The notes below the pieces were generated by a model that saw nothing but the letters and a program-made list of their open reading frames with translations, had not been told where the DNA came from and searched no databases. A stretch of 64,000 nt of DNA from JACVRM01 sp963809765 (GTDB lineage Bacteria; Actinomycetota; Thermoleophilia; Gaiellales; Gaiellaceae): NCBI GenBank assembly GCA_963809765.1, contig CAWEKT010000003.1, forward strand, positions 868,001 to 932,000. Direction: 5' to 3'. The translations under genes and the position numbers were made by a program. Positions 29,216 to 37,846 of this stretch are shown piece after piece. Position 1 is the first letter of the stretch. Each line of letters begins with the position of its first letter.

Positions 29216-29288
29216 GGGCCGTTAGCTCAGTCGGTAGAGCAGGGGACTTTTAATCCCAAGGTCGCTGGTTCGAGTCCAGCACGGCCCA
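29216..29288 (+). tRNA. tRNA-Lys (anticodon TTT)
   Basis: 73 nt. Acceptor GGGCCGT/ACGGCCC, D-arm TAGCTCAGTCGGTAGAGCA, anticodon loop CTTTTAA (TTT), T-arm GCTGGTTCGAGTCCAGC, discriminator A. The last 45 nt (29244-29288) recur downstream as the core of a dispersed repeat, which marks it as the probable integration target. The following 29289-29530 has no gene; GAGAGTACGGAGTGAGT at 29349-29365 recurs after the downstream tRNA fragments. Confidence 0.96.
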
Positions 29289-29530
29289 CCTGGATCTTCC
29301 TGCTATTCGGCGTTGTTTGGCGTACCGACCCGCCGATATGCCACTCGTGAGAGTACGGAGTGAGTCGCCGTGGTTCGCTGAGGCCGCCAAATTGCTTCAC
29401 CGGCGCGCGGGGATTGCAAATCCCTGTCATAGAACGGGCGGTGGAGCTGCCCTGGCTACCGCGCCGATGGCAAGTTGCACACCCGGCGCCGACGGGAGCC
29501 GCTCTCGGCCACGCCGAAACGTCGAGCGCA

Positions 29531-29569
29531 GAGAAGTCCCGCCCCCGGGGCACCAGAGGGGGCGGGACT
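29531..29569 (-). terminator. Strong hairpin terminator of the ABC binding-protein gene
   Basis: Perfect 14-bp arms GAAGTCCCGCCCCC/GGGGGCGGGACTTC with an 11-nt loop, 26 nt beyond the stop codon at 29595. There is no long T-run, but stem strength and position fit a rho-independent-like terminator. Confidence 0.7.
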
Positions 29570-29594
29570 TCCTGCTGTCAGTGCTGGAGCGGTT

Positions 29595-31224
29595 CTAGGC
29601 GGCCCAGGCGCTGACGTTCCACGGGCTGCCCTCGGTCGTCGGGTTGACGACGGGGCCCTTGACCGTGTTGCGGCGAATCACGAACACAGGCCGCGCGTAC
29701 ACGGGGATCGACGGGATGTCGGCCGCCATGTACTTCTGCTCGGCCTCGTTCCACAGCCGGGCGCGATCGGCCTCGTTCAGGGAGGTCTTCACCCTGTTGC
29801 CGAGCCGCGTCAGGTTGCGGTTGCAGTAGTTCATGTAGTTCTGGTCACCACCGCAGCCCCAGATGTCCACGGCCGAGATCGGCGAGCTTGGGCTGCCGAC
29901 GTACGTGAACATGATCAGGTCCCAGTCGCTCGAGGGGAGCGTCGTCCCGAAGAGCGTGCCGGCGACCTGGAAGCGGGCCACGAGCTCGATGCCGATCGAC
30001 TTCAGCTGCCGCTGGATGATCTCGAACGTCAGGGCGCGGAGCTGGTTGCCCGTCGTGGTCGAGAAGCGGAAGGACAGCTTGCCGACGCCCGGGCACGAGA
30101 AGATGTTGCTGTTCCCGCGGTGGGGCGATCGGGGCCGCCGGTGCAGCCGTTGTTCTTGAGCATGTTCAGCGCGCGGGTCTGGTTGAAGCGTAGCGCGCGA
30201 ACGGCGTCTTGTAGTACTTCTCGAACGGCTTGTAGATGTGGCTCTGGACCGGCTTCAGGCCCGGAGCGATCGTGCCGTAGAGAGCCTCGGCGACCTGGTT
30301 GCGGTTCATGCCGCGGATGAGCGCCTCACGGATGAACTTGCGCTTCAGGGCCGGATGACCCTTGTCGCCGAACTGGATGTCGATGTGCTCCCACGCGAAA
30401 CCGATCTTCCGACCGACCCGGAAGTTGTTGTCGCGGAGGAAGTCGGCGATCTGGAGTTGCGGCTGCGGCTCCATGACCTGGCCCTCGTTCGCCTTCATGG
30501 CCTGGAAGCGCGCGTTGGTGTCGAGGATGTAGCGGAACACGACCCGCTTCAGCTTCATCTTCGGGCCGGCGTTGTAGCTGGGGTTGCGGCGCACGGTCAG
30601 CTGCGTGCCCTTCTGCCAGCTGTCGAAGACCCACGGGCCCGACGACGGATTCGCCGAGGTCAGGAACATCTGGTTCATGTCCTTGCCGGCGATCACGTGC
30701 GCGGGATAGACGCCGCTCGAGATGAGGGCCTCCCAGTCCGCGTACACCTTCTTGAAGGTGATCGTCGCGACCTTGCCGTTACCGGCGATCGAGCGGACGT
30801 CCTCCCAGCCGGTGCGGCTGATGACGTTGTTCTTCGGGTTGACGAAGACCCGCCAGGTCGCGCGCATGTCCTTCGCGGTGACGGGCTTGCCGTCGCTCCA
30901 CTTCGCCGACGCCTTGTACGTCGCGCGAACCGTCAGCGGGCTGCGCTTGAGGATCTTCGGCTTGCCCGTGAACAGCCGCGGCGTAAGAGCGCCCGAGGAG
31001 TCGCGGATCTGGCCGCCGTAGAAGATGTTGTTGAGCACGAGGCTCGTGGCGTACAGGTTGTTCCCGACCCACGGGCCTTGCAGGTTCGGCGGCTCCTGGT
31101 CGTGAATGAACACGACCACGTCCGCCTGGGCCGACTGCGGCGAACCGGCAGTGGCCGGCCCGACCACGAGCGTCGCCGCAATGGCGAGCACACCGAGACC
31201 GAGCAGCGCTGAACGCTTACGCAT
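29595..31224 (-). CDS. ABC transporter family 5 solute-binding protein (frameshifts near 30185 and 30110)
   Basis: Extracytoplasmic peptide/oligopeptide-type binding protein. Signal peptide LLGLGVLAIAATLVVGPATA after MRKRSA. Body: VFIHDQEPPNLQGPWVGNN, KILKRSPLTVRATYKASAKWSDGKPVTAKDM (the WSDGKPVTA motif is the family's marker), then EGQVMEPQPQLQIADFL, and after two slips SNIFSCPGVGKLSFRF through MARFQVAGTLFGTTL to the end IPSIPVYARPVFVIRRNTV. About 543 residues, normal for the family. No permease or ATPase genes lie beside it, so the transporter partner is elsewhere. Start ATG 31224. Confidence 0.9.
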
Positions 31225-31646
31225 GATCCCTCCGATCGATACGTCTTTGCCCCTGCCCTCTCCTGACCCCGACGGCTCTGCACCGGCCCAGCTGCCCACA
31301 CGCGCCAAGAGACCCCTGCGATGGACGAAACCGGATGCCTGCACCGTCGCGGTCAAGTGCAGGATCGACCTCTAAGACGGGCCACTACGGCGCCAGTTAG
31401 GACATGTTCGTATCACTAACAATTTGCCGGCCGAGGCCTAACACTTCCGCTGCAGCGGGGACTGCTGACGACGATCACCAGGGGGTCAATCCCGTTGCAC
31501 TGAGCGGGATTGAGAGTCCCGTTTGTGCCTGGCGAATTGACGCGTCCGCGCTGATCTTGCGCAACGGGCGGCGCTCACGTGGCGGCGCGCCTACTAGAGC
31601 CGGAGATGACAGGCACGGCCCGACGCGCGAGAATGTCGAGGCCACC
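31225..31646. other. Intergenic region upstream of the binding-protein gene
   Basis: No gene seen in 422 nt. It should hold the promoter of the binding-protein gene. The only structure is a hairpin at 31487-31512 (arms CAATCCCG/CGGGATTG, 10-nt loop). Confidence 0.5.
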
Positions 31647-31755
31647 ATGAAGGTTGCAGACGCCATGTCCGTCGACGTCGTCACCGTCGAGCCGGCGACC
31701 GAACTCAAGGACGCGGCCGCTCTCCTCACGGCCCGCTTGGCCGGGTTGCGCGGGC
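31647..31755 (+). pseudogene. N-terminal remnant of a CBS-domain protein
   Basis: ATG 31647 starts MKVADAMSVDVVTVEPATEL followed by KDAAALLTARLAG, the opening strand-helix of a CBS domain (compare the usual M-x-V-x-D-V-M-T pattern). After about 36 residues the similarity stops and the frame runs into the antisense of the LuxR-type regulator. It is a truncated gene, cut where the regulator operon ends. Confidence 0.7.
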
Positions 31756-31779
31756 CGTTCTCATCCGCATCGCCCAGCT

Positions 31780-32415
31780 CTAGACGAGCCGGTGCTGGGT
31801 CGCCCAGCGCGTCAGCTCGTGCCGCGTCGAGAGCTGGAGCTTGCGCAGGACGTTCGAGACGTGGCTCTCGATGGTCTTGACGGACAGGTGCAGCCGTGCG
31901 GCGATCTCCTTGTACATGTAGCCGCGCGCGATCAGCTGCAGCACCTCGCGCTCGCGCGGTGTGAGCTCGTTCAGCTCGGCGTCGCCGCCGACGCGCTCGC
32001 CGGCGCGGAAGGCGTCGAGGACGAAGCCCGCGAGCCGCGGCGAGAAGACGGCGTCGCCCGAGCGGACGCGCTCGATCGCCTGCGCCAGCTCCTCGCCGGA
32101 GATCGTCTTGGTCACGTAGCCGCGCGCGCCCGCGCGGATGACGCCGATCACGTCCTCCGCGGCGTCGGAGACGGAGAGCGCGAGGAAGCGGACGCCGGGC
32201 CGGTCGGGCGCGACGGCGTTGATGACCGCGTCGCCGCCGCCGTCCGGGAGGTGGACGTCGAGCAGGACGACGTCCGGGTCGAGCTCCTTGATCAGCGGGA
32301 CTGCGTCGGCCACGCTGCCCGCGGTGCCGACGACGTCGACCGCGTCACCGAGCTCCGCGCGCACGCCCGCGAGGAAGAGCGCGTGGTCGTCGACGAGGAC
32401 GATCCGCGGCTTCAC
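31780..32415 (-). CDS. NarL/LuxR-family response regulator
   Basis: 211 residues. Receiver: VLVDDHALF acidic pair, phospho-Asp in VVLLDVHLPDGGGD, Lys in GYVTKTIS. Output: C-terminal GerE helix-turn-helix, LTPREREVLQLIARGYMYKE then LSVKTIESHVSNVLRKLQ. GTG 32415 overlaps the TGA of the histidine kinase gene (GTGA). Together with the PspC protein and the PspC-linked kinase it forms a three-gene signalling operon, probably for envelope stress (inference). Confidence 0.95.
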   Translation of the reverse strand: MKPRIVLVDDHALFLAGVRAELGDAVDVVGTAGSVADAVPLIKELDPDVVLLDVHLPDGGGDAVINAVAPDRPGVRFLALSVSDAAEDVIGVIRAGARGYVTKTISGEELAQAIERVRSGDAVFSPRLAGFVLDAFRAGERVGGDAELNELTPREREVLQLIARGYMYKEIAARLHLSVKTIESHVSNVLRKLQLSTRHELTRWATQHRLV

Positions 32416-33499
32416 GTGCGCTCCTCGGGAGGCGGAGCTCGACCTCGGTGCCCTCGCCGGGCGCGCTCGCGATCGTCGCCTCGCCGCCGGCGCGCTCGAG
32501 GCGCCCCTCGATCGACTCGACGAGGCCGCGCCGGTCGGCCGGCACGGACGCGCGGTCGAAGCCCGCGCCGCGGTCGCGGACGAAGACCGCGACGGCGTCG
32601 TCGGTCACCTCGGCGTAGACGTCGATCTCGTCGACGCCGGCGAACTTCGCGGCGTTCGTCATCGCCTCGCGCGCGGCGAGCACGACCGCCTCGACGCTGT
32701 CGTCGACCGGGCAGTCGCCCGCGCTCGCGAGCTCGACGCGGACGCCGTGCACCTCCTCGACGTCCGCCGCCGCCGTCGAGAGCGCGGCGCCGAGCGAGGC
32801 GGCGCCGTTTCCGAGCGGGAGGTCGCCGTAGAGCCAGCCGCGGAGCTCGCGCTCCTGGCGGCGCGCGAGCGCGGCGACGCGCTGCGGCTCCTGCGCGTGC
32901 CGCTGGATGAGCGCGAGGCGTCTGGAGCACCGAGTCGTGGACGCGCGCCGCCACCTCCGCAGCGCTCCTCGCTCCGCACCCGCGCCGCCCGCTCGGCGTC
33001 GCGGTCGCGCGACGAGCCGCCAGAGCCAGGGGCCGACGACGAGGGCGAGCGCAGCGGCCACGGCGCCCGGCGCGAGCAGCGTCGGCGTGCCGCCGGGGAC
33101 GGCGATCGCGACGCCGACGGCCGCGAGACCGAGGCCCCAGTAGGACACCGGCGCGTCCGGGCGGAGGCTGCGGCCGCGCGCGCAGCGCGACCCAGAGGCC
33201 GACGACGACGAGCGCGATCCCAAAGATGCCGCTCCCGGAGAAGCCGACGGCGCCCAGCACGAGCGCGCCGGAGACGAAGGCGAGGAGGACGGTCAGCCAG
33301 ACCGCGCCGGGCGCGCGCGTACGCCCAGAGCGCGAGGTAGAGGAGGATCCCGGCCCCGCCCGCGAGCGCGAGCACGGCGAAGACGAGGCGGACGAGCGTC
33401 ACGTCGACGCCGAGGGCGCGCGCGATCCCCGCGCAGACGCCCGGCGAGCGCCCGCCGGTCGGTGTCGAGCGCGAACCGGGGCAGCGCCATCGCGCTCAT
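32412..33499 (-). CDS. PspC-linked NarL-type sensor histidine kinase (multiple frameshifts)
   Basis: N-terminus MSAMALPRFALDTDRRAL and, after a slip near 33430, a PspC-like membrane segment (VTLVRLVFAVLALAGGAGIL). Further transmembrane stretches (VLGAVGFSGSGIFGIALVVV) lead to a HisKA_3 helix with phospho-His in RVHDSVLQTLALIQRHAQ, then HATPase_c with EAMTNAAKFAG and FVRDRGAGFDR. Frame changes are needed near 33430, 33320, 33170, 32930 and 32440; corrected length about 362. ATG 33499 overlaps the PspC protein stop (ATGA), and the stop overlaps the regulator's GTG. Phosphorylates the adjacent LuxR regulator. Confidence 0.85.
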
Positions 33500-34371
33500 C
33501 GTAGGCCCCGCTCGATCTCGATCTCGCCGATCCCGACGCTCGCGTCGAGGACGAGCACGCGCAGTGCCGGTCTCGTCTGACCTGCTCGCTCGACCTCCCA
33601 GCCCTCGACGCGCCGGCCGAGCAGGTCGATCTCGCCGAGCTTCGCGTCGGCGCTGGCCCGCACGGGCGACGTCCTCGGGGAGGAGCACGCGGATCCTGCC
33701 CGGCGTCGACGCGCACGTCTAGCCGGGTCTCGCCGAGCGGGAACTCGACGCGCCCGCAGGTCGAGGACGAGCTCGCCGATCCCGAGCACGTACTCGCCCC
33801 GGAGGTCGTCCACGCTCGCTGGCGCGAACGTGCGCTCGTCGACCCCGTCGCCGAGATGGACGTCGAACGTAGCGAGGAAAGCCGCCACGAGCACGAGCAG
33901 CAGGACGGCGACCGACGCGACCGACGATCCCGAGCCCGCGCAGCCAGCCCCGAGCGGGCGCCCGCGACCGCAAACCAGATGAGCCAGAGGACGAGGGCGC
34001 CGGCGACGAGCAGGAAGAGCCCACGCGTCCCCCGCCCGCCAGACCGGCGAGCTCCGAGAGCAGCCGCGAGCAGCGACGACCGCCACCAGGCCGAGCGCGA
34101 TCAGGAGCCACGGACGGTGGCGCCGGCGGCGCAGCGCCGCGGCCGCGAACGAGTCCTCCTTCCCCTCGTCCGGCATCACGAGCGCCGCCGCGAGGTAGAT
34201 CGGGATCCCGGCGCCGCCCATCAGCGTGAGCACGACGAAGGCGACGCGGAAGACGGCCGGGTGGATCTCGAAGTAGGCGGCCAGCCCGCCGCAGACGCCG
34301 GCCAGTGTCCTGTCCGAGCGGCTGCGGCGGAGCTGCCTCGCCTCGATCGTGCCGGTGGAGCCTGGGCTCAT
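33496..34371 (-). CDS. PspC-domain membrane protein (internal compensating frameshifts)
   Basis: About 291 residues. Cytoplasmic N-terminus, then PspC domain RSRSDRTLAGVCGGLAAYF followed by PAVFRVAFVVLTLMGGAG and IYLAAALVMPDEG. After a stretch (about 34060-33940) where the frame is displaced, a transmembrane helix VASVAVLLLVLVAAFLATF leads to a beta-rich domain (EYVLGIGELVLDLR and KLGEIDLLGRRVEGWEVE) like the DUF2154/LiaF-type C-terminal domain. Another slip pair lies near 33750-33690. First gene of the operon with the histidine kinase and regulator, a usual actinobacterial envelope-stress arrangement. Confidence 0.85.
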   Translation of the reverse strand: MSPGSTGTIEARQLRRSRSDRTLAGVCGGLAAYFEIHPAVFRVAFVVLTLMGGAGIPIYLAAALVMPDEGKEDSFAAAALRRRRHRPWLLIALGLVAVVAARGCSRSSPVWRAGDAWALPARRRRPRPLAHLVCGRGRPLGAGCAGSGSSVASVAVLLLVLVAAFLATFDVHLGDGVDERTFAPASVDDLRGEYVLGIGELVLDLRARRVPARRDPARRARRRRAGSACSSPRTSPVRASADAKLGEIDLLGRRVEGWEVERAGQTRPALRVLVLDASVGIGEIEIERGLR

Positions 34372-34396
34372 GCGTGCAGCATCCTCCGCGATCCGG

Positions 34397-35737
34397 TCAG
34401 CGCGCCAGCCGGAACGGCGGGTACTCGTCGCGCATCAGCGCCACGTACGCGACCACGCGCCACGACCAGCGGTTGAGGCCGACGAGCAGGTCGAAGACGT
34501 CCCGCGGATAGCGGGCCGTGAAGAGGAGCACGACGCCGGCGACGAGCGCGAGGATCGCGGTGAGGCCGGGCCAGTCGGTCGAGCTCCAGAGCACGCTCCC
34601 GCTGAAGATGCCGACGATCACCAGGTGCGGCAGGGCGAGCAGCCAGCTCTTGACGAGCACGAGCCTGCGCGACAGCCGCTCCGGGTACGGGACGTCGAGC
34701 GTCGCGGGGTAGTCGGGCTCGGGCCCGAGCGAGAAGGGCGGGTAGCGGTCGGTGCCGAGCGTGAACGCGTAGTAGGCGACCCGCCACGACCAGCGCAGCA
34801 CGCCCACGTTGAAGTCGAACAGTGAGCGCGGGTAGCGGCCGGTGACGAGGATCCCGAAGAACGCGACCACCGTCAGGACGACGAACGCGGCCCAGAGGAA
34901 CGCCAGCACGACGTAGTGCGGGATCGCGAGCAGCCACTTCACGAGCCAGCGCCAGCGCGAGAGCGACTCGTCCAGCCGTGCCTCGAGCGCGACCGGGTAC
35001 GCGCCGGGCGACACCGGCGCGACGCGGGCCGCCGCGCCGCCCCCGGCTCCCGGCCGCCCGAGGCCGAAGACGAGCATGGCCACGCTTCCCGCGCCGATCA
35101 GCAGGGCCAGGACCAGGACGATCAGTGCAGCGGCGGGGAGGAGCCCGACCCTGGCACCGAGCTCGACGTCGGCGGCGACGCTGCGCGAGCCGTCGGCGTT
35201 CATGAGCACCACCGACCACGTGCCCTCGGCGAGCTCCCAGTCGAGCGTCTGCGTGCCGCTGCCGGACGCCGAAGCCGCCCAGAACTCCTCGCCGCCGGGT
35301 TCGCCCGGCGGAGCGCCGCCCGCGACCCGCGTCTGCGTCCGGAACCGGTCGGCATCGAAGTCCGTCACCTGCTCGTGGGCGACGCCCGCGAGGTAGCGCT
35401 CGACCTCGGCCGTCCGCGCGACGCCGACGAAGAGTGGCGTGCCGTCGGGGCTCGTCGCCCGGACCCGGACGGTGCCGAATCGCTCATCGACCCAGCCGGG
35501 CAGCTCGGAGACGTCGCCGATGCGGACGCCCTCGTGGGTCAGCGCGTGCGAGCCGGTCGAGTGCCGCTCGGTGGAGGTCGTGAAGAAGCCGTCGTCGTCG
35601 CGCTGCGTGTGCGCGATCCCGAGCGCCGTCGCGGCGACGAGCAGCGCCAGCGCCGCGAGCGCTCCGATGCTGCCGAACACCGTCAGGAGGGTCTTTCCGA
35701 GCCCGCGGCCTTCGTCTGGTGCGGAAGAGGTCGTCAT
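34397..35737 (-). CDS. DUF4389 membrane protein
   Basis: 446 residues, intact. TM near the N-terminus (LTVFGSIGALAALALLVAATALG), an ectodomain of about 130 residues, a central TM (LLPAAALIVLVLALLIGAGS), and then two copies of the DUF4389 unit. Each unit has a WLVKWLLAIPHY / WLLALPHLVI entry, hydrophobic helices, and an RYPRSLFDFNVGVLRWSWRV / RYPRDVFDLLVGLNRWSWRV signature, followed by YPPF. Function unknown; the family is common in Actinobacteria. ATG 35737; about 25 nt before the PspC gene on the same strand, so possibly part of that transcript. Confidence 0.9.
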   Translation of the reverse strand: MTTSSAPDEGRGLGKTLLTVFGSIGALAALALLVAATALGIAHTQRDDDGFFTTSTERHSTGSHALTHEGVRIGDVSELPGWVDERFGTVRVRATSPDGTPLFVGVARTAEVERYLAGVAHEQVTDFDADRFRTQTRVAGGAPPGEPGGEEFWAASASGSGTQTLDWELAEGTWSVVLMNADGSRSVAADVELGARVGLLPAAALIVLVLALLIGAGSVAMLVFGLGRPGAGGGAAARVAPVSPGAYPVALEARLDESLSRWRWLVKWLLAIPHYVVLAFLWAAFVVLTVVAFFGILVTGRYPRSLFDFNVGVLRWSWRVAYYAFTLGTDRYPPFSLGPEPDYPATLDVPYPERLSRRLVLVKSWLLALPHLVIVGIFSGSVLWSSTDWPGLTAILALVAGVVLLFTARYPRDVFDLLVGLNRWSWRVVAYVALMRDEYPPFRLAR

Positions 35738-35886
35738 CGTGTCGTTCCTTTCGGGTGGGATTCCGTGTGTGGATCCACCGTCGCGGAACGAGGGCGCGGT
35801 GCCTATCCGGAATCACCCCGGTTCGACCCCGAGCCCAACCCGGAGACGGCCGGGGGTGCGGCGGCCTCTCGATGGATGCCCAAAGG

Positions 35887-35925
35887 TGGAGGCGGCGAGA
35901 ATCGAACCCGCGAACGTTCCCGCCG
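35887..35925 (-). pseudogene. 3' fragment of a tRNA-Ser
   Basis: On the minus strand a complete T-arm GCGGG-TTCGATT-CTCGC is followed by the acceptor strand CGCCTCC and discriminator A, as in actinobacterial tRNA-Ser beginning GGAGGCG. No 5' half exists upstream. Such isolated 3' halves are left at one end of elements that integrate into tRNA genes, and this one coincides with the change from core-like to accessory genes. The rest of 35738-36101 is empty. Confidence 0.65.
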
Positions 35926-36101
35926 CGGCCGACAAAGTGGAGGCCGACAGCTGCCGTGCCTGCGTACCTCGTGAGCTGCTCTCGATTTGGCCGGTCCCGC
36001 GTCGCGTGCGACCACCGGCCGGTGCAGCCCCACTAGGCAGACACGCTTGATCCTGGTTACATGACGGTTCGAGCGCGAGAACGCGAGAACCGGGAGGTTG
36101 A

Positions 36102-36188
36102 ATGCCCGCGAAGAAGAAGCAGAAGCAGGCGGCCGCGAGCGGGAAGGCGGTCACGCCGAAGAAAAAGAAGACGTCGCGCGGAAAGTGA
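36102..36188 (+). CDS. 28-residue lysine-rich microprotein
   Basis: ATG 36102 is preceded by GGGAGG ending 4 nt upstream, a near-ideal Shine-Dalgarno. The frame codes MPAKKKQKQAAASGKAVTPK and then KKKTSRGK, ending at TGA 36186-36188: 11 Lys and one Arg, one or no acidic residue, Ala/Pro/Ser/Thr otherwise. It resembles the basic tails of histone H1-like or HU-tail proteins and would bind nucleic acid non-specifically. Short length makes coding status uncertain, but the ribosome-binding site and composition are suggestive. Confidence 0.5.
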   Translation: MPAKKKQKQAAASGKAVTPKKKKTSRGK

Positions 36189-36331
36189 TCGTCGCGGCCT
36201 CTGGCCGCATCGACACGCCTGCGCTACGAGTGGGGTTGAGCTGCGCGCTCCGACTGGCGCCGCCGACAGGTTCACCGGCTCCTCCAGGGTTCCCCCGATC
36301 GGCGCCCTGCAACGCGAACCATTCCTCTCGA

Positions 36332-36390
36332 GGAATAGCTCACTAGCAGGGAAAATCCCAAGGTCGGAGGTTCGAGTCCTCCACGGCCCA
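36332..36390 (+). pseudogene. Degenerate tRNA-Lys-like gene
   Basis: Sequence TAGCTCAC near 36336 retains the D-arm start, followed by GGGAAAATCCCAAGGTC (anticodon-stem remnant with internal deletions) and a good T-arm GGAGGTTCGAGTCCTCC, then ACGGCCCA as in tRNA-Lys. Acceptor 5' strand is missing and the anticodon loop is shortened, so it cannot fold as a working tRNA. It is the first tRNA-Lys-derived copy in the accessory region. Confidence 0.7.
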
Positions 36391-36442
36391 TCTACGAGCG
36401 ACGAGGAAACCGAAGGGACGCTCGCCCTCCACGCGCTTTCGC

Positions 36443-36464
36443 CATGGGCCGCGTGCGGCCCATG
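36443..36464. repeat. 10-bp perfect palindrome
   Basis: CATGGGCCGC/GCGGCCCATG separated by GT, in a gap without a gene. Could be an operator or hairpin; nothing else supports a role. Confidence 0.4.
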
Positions 36465-36539
36465 ACGTTCTCGCGGAGCTTCCGACGCCGCGACTCGGCA
36501 GGGCGGTTGCCTTAGGGAGGGTTCCCTGACGACCGGGCT

Positions 36540-36870
36540 AGCTCGACAGCCTCGCTTTCCGACAGGGCACGCCCGGCGGCGGAGGCTTCGTCGTAAGGCG
36601 GCGTCGCCGAGCTTTGCCTTAGCTGCGTCGAGCATCTCGGAGGTTCGCTCGACCGCGTATCGATCGAGGATGAAGCCCTGCTCCTGGAGGAGGCATTCGG
36701 CAGCGGTAAGCAGGCGAACGCCTGCTGCCGGCTGGCCCGCTGCGCAGCGCTCCAGGCCGGCAGCCCGAATGGCGTGGGCCAGGATGTAGCGGTCCGGGTT
36801 TACCTGAAGTGCCTCGAAGGCCAAGTCGAGTTGCGAGCTGACCGAGTCGAGATCGCCGAGGAAGATGTTG
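36540..36870 (-). pseudogene. C-terminal remnant of a TPR-type transcription regulator or cyclase-ATPase
   Basis: Minus-strand translation contains DSVSSQLDLAFEALQVNPDR, GLERCAAGQPAAGVRLLTAA and QEQGFILDRYAVER, matching the TPR-like C-terminus of large MalT/LuxR or AAA-cyclase regulators (pattern GLA-x-x-A-G-x-x-x-x-A-x-R-L-L-G-A-A). The N-terminal ATPase part is absent and the frame is not properly ended, so it is a gene fragment. A second fragment of the same kind lies near 43.7 kb. Confidence 0.6.
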
Positions 36871-37040
36871 CGGCCGCATCCTGGCGTCCGAAGCGGAGGC
36901 TGCGATGCTGAGCACTGCCATCGCCGCAATCGGCCAGACCAAAGAAGGAACTCGATAAGCAAGCCTCCCTAAGAACCCCCTCGTTGCCCGGCCCGACGAC
37001 GGATGGGAGTACCGAATGGAGTACGGGCTTGTCTCCGCTC

Positions 37041-37175
37041 GTCGCAGCTTGTTGCAGTTCGTTGCAGCCTCAGAACGGGCTCGATGCAGGCAGTTTCAGT
37101 TCGTTGCAGCTCGTTGCAGCGGTTCCGCGCGGACTTTTAATCCCAAGGTCGCTGGTTCGAGTCCAGCACGGCCCA
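37041..37175 (+). repeat. tRNA-Lys-derived repeat, best copy (phased heptamers plus 45-bp tRNA 3' core)
   Basis: Six GTYGCAG-like heptamers start at 37041, 37051, 37061, 37093 (GTTTCAG), 37103 and 37113, i.e. at 10-bp helical spacing in two clusters. They are followed by CGGTTCCGCGCGG and then 37131-37175, which is identical to the last 45 nt of tRNA-Lys (29244-29288). Downstream, GGGAGTACGGAGCGAGT at about 37230 matches the sequence after the intact tRNA. This looks like an integrase attachment site with arm-type repeats. The surrounding 36871-37499 has no gene. Confidence 0.85.
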
Positions 37176-37499
37176 TCAAAACCCGCTGCCTTCGCCGTTT
37201 TCGCCTCGATTGACCGCCGGTCTGCTGCTGTGGGAGTACGGAGCGAGTTGCGGGGGTGCGCGGGACGGTTCAGGTTTCCGTCCAACTGGAGTGGGACTGT
37301 CAATACCCTCGCGAGCCCGTCAGCGTGGCCATTTCTTCACGTGGCGGAAGGGCGACGGCCCTGAAAGCCGGGCCCTCTTGTTGCGTTCGTGTGTGAATTT
37401 GCCGAGGTCTGTGTGCGTTCGCTCGTGCGCGTTTATCGGCGCTCGGCGCCGGACAAGTGCGCTTCGCACCACGCGTCGTAATCCGAGCAAGGAGGGGTC

Positions 37500-37775
37500 G
37501 TGTCAACGACTGAGGTAACCGAGGGACGCACGCGCGGGTACAGCAACCGCGCGGTCGGCGTCACCAGGCGTGAGGAGACGAAGGCGTCATTTCTCACGAC
37601 CGAGTTCTATGCCTTCATCGCCACCGTCGTCGCCGTGCTGATCGCCTGCGCACAGGCTGACAACTTCGACGCACCGCGCGCATGGACGATCGTGGGCGCC
37701 GTCGCGATCGGCTACATGGTCAGCCGCGGTCTCGCGAAGGCCGGCAGTGCACATCGCGACCGCGACGACGACTGA
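37500..37775 (+). CDS. Small one/two-helix membrane protein of actinobacterial type
   Basis: 91 residues. GTG 37500 with an excellent AAGGAGGG 6 nt upstream. Polar N-terminus (RGYSNRAVGVTRREETKASF), two hydrophobic segments (YAFIATVVAVLIACAQ and AWTIVGAVAIGYMVSRGLAK) and an acidic/basic tail (HRDRDDD). The layout is that of small uncharacterised proteins common in Actinobacteria. Probably cotranscribed with the 74-residue protein after an intervening hairpin. Confidence 0.85.
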   Translation: MSTTEVTEGRTRGYSNRAVGVTRREETKASFLTTEFYAFIATVVAVLIACAQADNFDAPRAWTIVGAVAIGYMVSRGLAKAGSAHRDRDDD

Positions 37776-37797
37776 ACCCAGTCATCCAGTGATTCTT

Positions 37798-37825
37798 GGC
37801 GGGCGCCGTCGTCTAGGCGCCCGCC
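37798..37825 (+). terminator. 10-bp hairpin between two small genes
   Basis: GGCGGGCGCC/GGCGCCCGCC with an 8-nt loop, followed by CTTGTG. It lies 22 nt after one gene and 21 nt before the next, so it may be a terminator or an attenuator or mRNA-stabilising stem. Confidence 0.6.
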
Positions 37826-37846
37826 CTTGTGAAAGGAAGAAACCGC

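Noticed and set aside
29408..29426. tRNA-Cys-like anticodon stem (GGGGATTGCAAATCCCT)
   Set aside because: No matching acceptor, D-arm or T-arm nearby, so it is only a chance hairpin with GCA in the loop.
35941..36060. 5' half of the tRNA-Ser fragment
   Set aside because: I looked for GGAGGCG and a D-arm upstream on the minus strand and found none, so the tRNA is a 3' fragment only.
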